Of a DNA stretch of 64,000 nt, positions 56,817 through 64,000 are shown piece after piece (positions within the stretch are counted from its first letter, which is position 1; each line of letters begins with the position of its first letter). The position numbers and the translations under genes were made by a program. This DNA comes from Phaseolus vulgaris (Eukaryota; Streptophyta; Magnoliopsida; Fabales; Fabaceae): NCBI RefSeq assembly GCF_000499845.2, contig NC_023758.2:29910525-29974524 (forward strand). The letters run 5' to 3'. The notes beneath the pieces were generated by a model that saw nothing but the letters and a program-made list of their open reading frames with translations, made no database searches and was not told the origin of the DNA.

Positions 56817-58533
56817 TCAATTATATTCTGAACCAAAAATTTGCTCCTTGAGCTCCTCTATTTTAGTAGCCAGTTCATCTCTATTTTGCTGCACGTTAAC
56901 AAATTTAATTAATCTGGGAAGAACCAAGATGCACATATCAATCAAACTTAGTGAAATTAGTACCTTGAAAAGCAGATAACGGGAAGTGAACCATACGGTA
57001 TATGCGAGCCCGACAACTTCCAGCAACTTGGGAAACTGTGCCATAATAATGAACAAAAAATGTCAGGCATTTGAAAGAGTTGGCTTTGGGTTTGTGAAAA
57101 AGTTTACATGAACATTGAATGATACACACCAATGGGATAGAATCAATTGCACCAACAACGGCGGATGTTAGCCACAGAGTCGCCAAGACACCACCTCCAT
57201 ACAGGAAAATGGAACCAGTGTCATTTCTGTCAAACTGTTAGAGGCAACAAGGAGGGCAGTTAGATTTATAATACACATTAAAACCAAGTCTTAATAATTT
57301 TAATGGCAAATCAGTAATGCAGACAGCAAGATTTACTGTCGACCTTCTTTCCATGAGTGGTAAACGAAAGCAATCCGTTATCAGAAGCACCAGACAATAA
57401 TGATGCTATATAGTTGATTTTAAAATCAATATCCGAAGAAACCCACATATTGATGGTCCCTTCAGACAAATAATTTTCAAACAGTTCTTAGGTAAGGATG
57501 TGAATTCGATGTGTAATAAAATATTTGAACTAAAAAAAACTGAAGAAGTAGAAACAGACTCTTGATAGCAGGGAAAAAAACATAACACCTACTCAGAAAT
57601 TCATTTTCCAAATTTGATGTAAAACCAAAAGACCAATGAATAAAAATAAAAAAGGTAAACGTATAGAGTTGCTCAGCTAACCGCTCAGATTCGACAAGAT
57701 TGCCGAAGAATCATCAAGCATTTTGTAAATGCCATCAATAAACTGGATTATCATCATAGCAACTCCATGTTAGAAAAAGAAACAAATCTAATCAGGGGGA
57801 ACATGTGCCCTAAACCCCCAAATTAAGTATTTGAATTGCAAACAAATCTAAACAGGCATACAAAATAAAACATGCGCCTTGAACAATCAAATACATAGCT
57901 AAAAAAATAATAAAAGCTTAATAGAAAAGGTGGTTAAAGTGACACTTACATTGAACTTATCCAGCAAATCAAAAGACAAACCCAGTCCTTCGTCAGGTAA
58001 CTCTTCCTTTCTGTCTTCGTTCACCGTTTTATCAAACTCATTTTTATCATCGGCTTTAACATCCTCCACGGTTATCAAACCATCGCGTTTCTCACTGAAA
58101 AAGTCACTAGCCCCACTGGATCTTTCTTCAGAAGGCGTAGCCCTCGGCGACAAATTTCTCAACAAAATCGATCCTGCCATGTCACAAAATCCAACAAGAA
58201 CAAAAATCAGAAATATGCAGTTGCAGTACTAAAACAGATTCACACCAATGGCTCCACAAAAGTGACACAAATAACGCCATAAAACAAACGAAGAGAACAA
58301 TTTAATCAAAACTAAAACAGAACTATTAAAGAACACACACACAAAAAATACAACGGTAGGGTTTTGTTCATTGAATAAGAAATTGAAAGGAAAAAAAAAA
58401 ACGTACGAGATAATAGTGCGGCGGTGGGAGGGAGAGGGGTTAGTCTGTGAGAAAGAAGAGAGGGTTTAGGAAGAAAAGGGGAGGCGTTAGGAAGTTTAGA
58501 GAGAGGGATAGACTGAACTGTACAAAACCCCAT
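56817..58533 (-). CDS. CURT1D: CURVATURE THYLAKOID 1 family protein (CURT1D-like), five exons
   Basis: Exons on the minus strand: 58533-58407, 58173-57950, 57234-57130, 57035-56964 and 56888-56817; all introns are GT-AG and the frame is kept, giving 199 aa. The N-terminus is rich in S, P, L and R, a chloroplast transit peptide. Residues 44-110 are acidic and variable. The CURT1 core follows: first membrane helix about 125-147 (LYGGGVLATLWLTSAVVGAI), PKLLEVVG, second helix about 156-174, then an amphipathic C-terminal helix (NRDELATKIEELKEQIFGSE). CURT1 proteins oligomerise in grana margins and bend thylakoid membranes. The D-type assignment is by overall resemblance. No defect is visible. Confidence 0.87.
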
Positions 58534-58585
58534 TGTTATTCTTCTGATTTGAAGAATGCGATGAGGTTTTAGGGATACAATGCTT

Positions 58586-58594
58586 CCTTTTATA
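58586..58594 (-). promoter_or_regulatory. TATA box of the CURT1-like gene
   Basis: TATAAAAGG on the minus strand, 53-61 bases upstream of the ATG. An AAACCCTAG telo-box-like motif lies about 12-20 bases further upstream (about 58608-58618), common in plant promoters. Confidence 0.65.
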
Positions 58595-58619
58595 CAAAAT
58601 GTTGCCTCTAGGGTTTTCG

Positions 58620-60100
58620 TTTCTCTTTTCCATTTCTCTGTTTCTTTTTATTTTATTTTATGATTTTCCTTTATCTAATTATGCTTTTACTTTTTAAACT
58701 TTGGAATAATTCTGATTTTATTCCTTTACATTTAAAACAATTTATTTTAATCCTTTGAAATGAAAAAATATATATAATTACAGTACATGTTTCTAAAAGT
58801 GATTTAGTATTAAATTTCAATAACTAAATTTAATTTTTTCTTTAAATGATAAAAAAATCATATAAACTAAAAACATAATTAAATTATACTTAAAAAAAAT
58901 TAACAGTAGCGACTCCCCAATTTTTTTTCATCTATATAAATTAATATCTAGATAAAATTTTTTTTTTTAAATTATCATATTTTATATTTTTCTTGTTTAA
59001 ACAAATATATTTATTTTCACATTTTGCAAAATATTTTCTGAAGATATTTTTTATTTACTCTCTCTATTTTCGGTCACATACTCATTATCTATTTTAATCT
59101 TTTATTTCATAAATGAGTATTTCCCTCGACTATTTTATGGACAGTTTAAATTATTTTTCCACTTTTTTTTATTTTTGTACCCCGTCAAAAGAAAAACCTA
59201 AATAACTATTTGGGATTGGGTAAGTGAAGGGTGGTTGAAAATCAAAATAATTTATATTTGAATCCATATATATGCCATGTGTAGTAACGGGATTATAATT
59301 TTAAAAAAAAAGCCTTTTAAAAGTTTGTTGCAAATTAGCAATGCTGAAAAAATATTTTCATTAAAAATAATTAATGATTTTTTTTATTTCTGCTTGCATA
59401 TTTTTTTAATTACTTATTATATTTTTAATCGATTATATTCTGTATCATAATCCAATACCCATACTTCTTTTTATCAGTACTATCCACAGTTGTAACAATG
59501 TAAAATATTCAAGTTAATTTTTCATGTACACTTCAACTACTGAATATTTATTATTGTATTAATAATTGTCACCTAAATTAGGAAAATCCATCAATTTTAT
59601 ACCTACTAAATGTTAATTTTTCATCATTTTTATTTATTATTTACACACAGAATTAAAAAATAATATTTGAACTAATAAATTACTGCTAATAATTGAATTT
59701 CCTACTTATAAGTATAAAGTTCAATTAGACAAAATTGGATACCAAAAAGCGAATTAGAAACTAAAGGGAACCAAGCTGTAATATAGTAAAAAGTACTAAA
59801 GGAAATAGTTCCTTATTTTATTTTAATCTCCATTTTTAAGCCTTAAAAAAAGTTTGAGTACTCTTAATTCCTAACAAAATTGTTTGTGTTTTTAGTTCAA
59901 CGACAACTTAGACTCTTAATCCGTATAGTTAACTAAAATTATTTTCACATAATTAGGATTATTATACACAAATTACATTGGTCTTTCTCATTAGTGTAAA
60001 TAAGTTTCTAGAAAAAAAAAATTGTTATTTTTTCATGATTGTTAGATGGCTTTCAATTTTACTAAGGAGATTGTTGCATTAGAGAATGAAATTTTGAACC
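58620..60100. other. AT-rich intergenic stretch, no gene seen
   Basis: Only homopolymer and AT-rich sequence. No coding signal or repeat recognised. Confidence 0.55.
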
Positions 60101-60105
60101 AGTAA

Positions 60106-62413
60106 TGATGAGAATCAAATAAAGGAGGCTTTTATTAATGAAGGGAGAGGTCATTCACCTACACATTTGAAGTTCTTCCTTCTAGTCTAAATTTGTAAAT
60201 AATATAGAATGTTTAAATACATAGTTTTTAGGAAAGGTGCTTAGAGGAAAACCTTAGATACCTCTCTTGTAAAAGCATCTTTAGGCATTAGTTTAGAATT
60301 TTCTAGAAGAGTACTCTTCATGCTTCATTTAGGCGTTATTAGTAAGTAACATATGAAGAGTCTTTTGGTTAGCTTATGTTGTAAGCTTCATGACCATACC
60401 TTGCTCCTATAAAAGGAGGGCTTAGGTCATTCACAATTCAGATTTGGAATTTGTAGTAAAGAAACTCTCCCAATTTGGTGATTGAGTGAGTGAGTGAGAT
60501 TTGATTTCTCCTCTTCCTAGTCTCATCTTGAGAGCCTTGGTTCCCTCAAGTGGCGGCAATTCACACTTATCTTGGAGCAATCACACTTCAAGTGGCGTGT
60601 TCATCAATCAAGTTCTTCATCCACATAAGTTTCCTCTCTTCTCCATTTAGTTCTTCCATTTCCATGTCCATATGAACTCTAAAACAAGTGTAGTTTCTTT
60701 TATTCGGTTCATCTTCCTTTTCTTGCATTTTGGTTCGGTTCTTTTCAATTTCTTACTGTTTTAATTCAGTTCAGTAGCTCCCTTTCATGTTTTGTTCGGT
60801 TCAATTGCTTTCTTTAGAGTTTCAATCGGTTCATTTACTTTCTTGTTCAATTTAATCGGTTCAATTGGCAAGAAATGGGTCTTCCATGTGAGTTTGGTGT
60901 TTGGTGCAAGTTTTGGTGAGTTCTTGAAACATAGAACATTGATCCATTTCTATTAAAAGTGCCTATTCATTCTCCAACTCAAGTTGATTCCATAAAATGT
61001 CAAAGAATCATCTATATCTTGCTATTGGAATCATATCATGTGGTATCATGAGTTTAGGTGTGTTCTTGTTTAATTTTTGAGTTGTGTTGCACTTTAATTC
61101 AAGAGCTCTATCTTCTTGTTGTTTCTTTTCTGTTTTTAGGATTATAATTGAGTATTCTTGCTGTTTTCTTAATTGTGCCTACCAAGTGTTTGTGTTTTTT
61201 TCTTTTTTGAATCCATACAAGTTTTGTCATAGTCTTGTTTTTCCATGAATGTCATCACTTCTTGTAGTACTTTTATTGCATTTTTTGTTTCTTGCTTTGG
61301 TGTAATACAGTTTTCTGCATTTGTATCTTGATCCTTTGTACATTTTCTGTTTAGAATTGAGTTCATACTTGTATTTTAGACCTATACAAGTTCCTATACA
61401 TCATTTTCCATTATGTCTTTGCTAGTTCTTAATTCTGTTTTTCATTCCTGTTAGGATTCCTCTGTTTTATGAAAACGTGCTTACTGTTTTTCCTTATTGC
61501 AATTGATTTACTCACTGGAAAATTCTGAAATTCTGGATTTGTGTTCTTCAAAGTGTTATAAAAGCATAGAAAAAAGAAGTACTCGAAAATTCAAAGTACA
61601 CAAAAACTGATAAATAAAATACAAAAAGTGTACAATTCTGCCGAAAAAAATACGGTAATCTGGCAGCGATTTTGAAAAATTTATCTCAATTAATTGGCTT
61701 ACTGTTTTTAAGTAATTCCAGTGCCATTATTGAGCTAACATCTTGAAGTTTCTGTGGTTTAAATTTCATAATCCAGTTCGCTCTATATCATTCCAGTTAA
61801 ATCAGTGAACATCAAGCACAGTTTGCATAAAAAATATTTTCCAGTAGCTTGTTTTTGTTTTCTTCATCTACTCTAGTGCTTTTCTTTAGGTATTTTTTTG
61901 TGTGCCTACTTTTTCATTGAGTTCCTTATTTTCTTACTTGTCTTTTATTCATTAATCTTTGAGTTTGTCATACATCTAGTTTTCCTTTTGTTATAGCCTT
62001 TCATTGCTTATACCTTTTCTTGTTTGTCTTTATTGCTTCATTGGTTTTGTTGTGGTTGGCTTTGAGATTGGTGTGCCTTGCTTTGACATCTTTCATTTGA
62101 GGATTCCAAGACCTCAAGATCAGATTGGTGCAGGGACATTATTTCTTTGAGAGTGACTTCTTAAGCCAAATTCACTTCGACAGTTTGCTACCAAATTACT
62201 TTTTGCTAACTTTGTTTTCTTAACTTTGTTTGTTGTTTTGTTGTTTGCTGTTTTCTTTTATACATGGCTTCATATTACAGCAGTGGTTCTTCCAAACAGC
62301 ATTCTTCTAGCAAAGCTGCTGCTCTTGATGAATTAAAAAAGGCAAAACGAACCATTAATCTCAATGATGAAGTATTTTTAAGAATCTTTATCATTATTAT
62401 GGTAGGAAAGTAA
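60106..62413 (+). mobile_element. 5' end of a truncated LTR retrotransposon
   Basis: A probable LTR runs from TGATGAGAATC (60106) to about 61038, with a TATA box CCTATAAAAGG near 60410. A primer-binding-site-like TGGTATCATGAG follows at 61041. After a long pyrimidine-rich leader a short Gag-like start codon region appears at 62264. The sequence changes abruptly to AT-rich DNA at about 62350-62410 and no second LTR is seen. The left boundary and lineage are uncertain. Confidence 0.5.
62264..62413 (+). pseudogene. N-terminal fragment of a retroelement ORF
   Basis: ATG at 62264, a serine-rich N-terminus (MASYYSSGSSKQHSSSKAAA), a short charged stretch (LDELKKAKR), then loss of similarity and a stop at 62411. 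Too short to assign a domain; placed as ORF start because of its position after the primer site and leader. Confidence 0.4.
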
Positions 62414-62414
62414 T

Positions 62415-63185
62415 AAAGGTATTTAATAAACCATTTTACTCCGAAATATTAAAATTAAAAAGAAATTGTCCAAAATTAATCAATAACAACACCGAAATTA
62501 TTAAGTTGTTAAAAATTAAAGCTATTGGAAAACATATTCATAACTGGAGATTTGTTTGTATTATATATATATATATATAATTTGTAAGAATTTTTATATA
62601 GTTTAATATTTTTATTAAAATATGTTTTTTCGAAACTAATCAATGGATTTGAATATTTTTATCTTTTATACAGAATTTTATATTAATTTTATATTTTTTA
62701 TATTTCATTTATATAAATAAAAAATGATGTAATATGTATTTTTAAAATACACTACAATATAAAAAATGATATTTTATTATTATTTAAATTTTTGTTTAAA
62801 ATGAATTTTATATATAAAATTATCAGTGATATAATATTTTAAAAAATAGTTCCATTCCTCCTATATAATATAACATGTATTAAAAGAAGGACGAAAAAAG
62901 TTAAATTTAAGTCCACTTTAATCCAAATCCAATTTTTTTTCATAAATTTCTTAAAAAAGTAGTTTGAATCTAAGACCAAATTTGCTTTTATTAACAAGTG
63001 GTTTAATTTTAAATTAGATTTGGTTCGATATAAAATTGAAAGTTACATTCCCACAAGTCTCTTAAAATGCTAGCACTTTCTAGTTTGGACTAAATATTAG
63101 TAATGAGAGGTAATTTAAAGTTTATTTATTACAACAAAATCCATTTATCATGAAGTAGGTGCCAAATTTAAAGGCTACTAAAATG
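62415..63185. other. AT-rich spacer, no gene seen
   Basis: An AT dinucleotide run near 62563-62578; no coding frame. Confidence 0.55.
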
Positions 63186-63189
63186 TTAA

Positions 63190-64000
63190 ATCTACTGTAA
63201 ATATATAAAAAAAATATTAGAGAAAATATCAACTATCTCTTGGTCATTGAATTTTCTTTTCTTTGTCATTAATTCTTTCATAAATTTAGTATATGTAGGC
63301 ATCTGCTCTAAAGCTTTAGTAAACAGAATGTTAATTTGTAATCTTTTGAGAATATCCACAAAATTTGCAAATTGTCATTCCTTGTCTTTTTTTGTAGGAG
63401 CATGTAGATAAGGTACATCTGTATAGACTGTCAACATGTGATGCATAACCACATAAGGACTCAGGTTTCAGATGCTCATAACTACCTTTCTGAACATATC
63501 GATGAACTTTCTTAGCGACTCTTCCTTCTCCTGGCGAATACCAACCAGAGCGATGGAGGTCAGGTGGTGCCACCGACTGGTGGCAAACTATGTCTCGAAA
63601 ATAGACACTAGTGTTGCGAAGCTATCAACAAAATTAGGAGGGAGCTTTGTGAACCAACTCAAGGCTCCTCCCTTCAACGACGTTGAGAACACTCGGCATA
63701 GGACCACGTCCTCTGAGGTGTAAAGGCTCTTGTGCGTGGAGTACACATCCATGTACTCGTTCGAGTCGGTTGTGCCATCATATAGCTGCATGTTGAAGTT
63801 CTTCCACTTGTCTGGCAATAGTACCTTGATTATGGAATCGGTAAAAGGATGTCGACAGACCGAATCGAGGGTTCCGATCATTGGGGCCGACTTGTTCAGG
63901 TAGGACTCACCATCCACCTCTTGAGTGTGGACCTTGTCCTTTGGCCCCTCAACAGTCTTCGGGTAGCTATTCCTTGTGTTACACCTTTTCTTGCTTGTCT
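63190..64000 (-). pseudogene. Chimeric Ty3/gypsy gag/pol fragment, open at the window edge
   Basis: The minus-strand frame is open from the window edge to a stop at 63588-63590 and shows a Retrotrans_gag-like domain (LCRVFSTSLKGGALSWFTKL). After one or two frameshifts and stops the gag continues (about 63580-63430: IALVGIRQEKEESLRKFIDM, then LSPYVVMHHML). From about 63405 to 63200 another frame reads FVDILKRLQINILFTKALEQ and MPTYTKFMKELMTKKRKF, which is the linker before the protease in Athila-type elements. A TGA interrupts it where tryptophan would fit. The two halves look like different gypsy lineages joined together. Confidence 0.72.

Noticed and set aside
57640..57790. Possible extra exon of the CURT1-like gene
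   Set aside because: The minus-strand frame here does not fit between exons 2 and 3, which already join in phase and give a normal-length family member.

Overview
This window is eukaryotic nuclear DNA from a flowering plant. The supporting signs are spliced genes with GT-AG introns, very AT-rich intergenic DNA, plant Ty1/copia and Ty3/gypsy LTR retrotransposons, a CACTA-like MITE, a thylakoid (CURT1-type) gene and a mitochondrial carrier. The repeat families and a membrane-protein family recall legumes (Phaseoleae), but that is inference from memory of such repeats, not a search. There are no operons, CRISPR arrays or prophages.

Host genes are few. (1) An intronless, GC-rich gene for a mitochondrial dicarboxylate carrier lies at 13.3-14.2 kb (+), with a TATA box, CGCG-type promoter motifs and a 35-codon upstream ORF. 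(2) A five-exon gene on the minus strand at 56.8-58.5 kb encodes a CURT1 (CURT1D-like) thylakoid membrane protein; no single long ORF shows it. (3) Three copies of an unrecognised multi-spanning membrane-protein gene lie at 1-383 (cut by the window edge), 49.67-50.12 kb (5'-truncated) and 55.75-56.38 kb (one-base frameshift). Copies 1 and 2 are identical over the first 217 bases visible in the window. (4) A degenerate tRNA-Ser(GCU)-like sequence lies at 3.35 kb.

The rest is mobile-element history. At 15.6-31.0 kb there are three nested layers. The outermost is a non-autonomous element with a putative gypsy-type (PF04195-like) protein. It was split by an Athila-like non-autonomous LTR element (18365-29198, TSD gtcgg or agtcgg) that carries an unusual 489-aa ORF. 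That element's 5' LTR was in turn split by a young, structurally intact Copia element (19079-23854, TSD gttct, full-length polyprotein). Other elements are a decayed minus-strand Copia (34.9-40.7 kb), a 359-bp full-length hairpin MITE (42977-43335) with two eroded relatives, a Copia reverse-transcriptase fossil (43.8-44.4 kb), a TRIM/LTR-like relic (45.1 kb), a deletion-derivative Copia with TSD gataa (51914-55312), a truncated LTR element (60.1-62.4 kb) and a chimeric gypsy gag/pol fragment at the right edge.

Long stretches between these (0.4-13 kb, 31-34.8 kb, 40.7-49.4 kb, 58.6-60.1 kb) are AT-rich and hold only microsatellites, short tandem duplications and faint repeat remnants. All boundaries were read by eye; similarity statements not based on in-window comparison come from family knowledge and need a database search.
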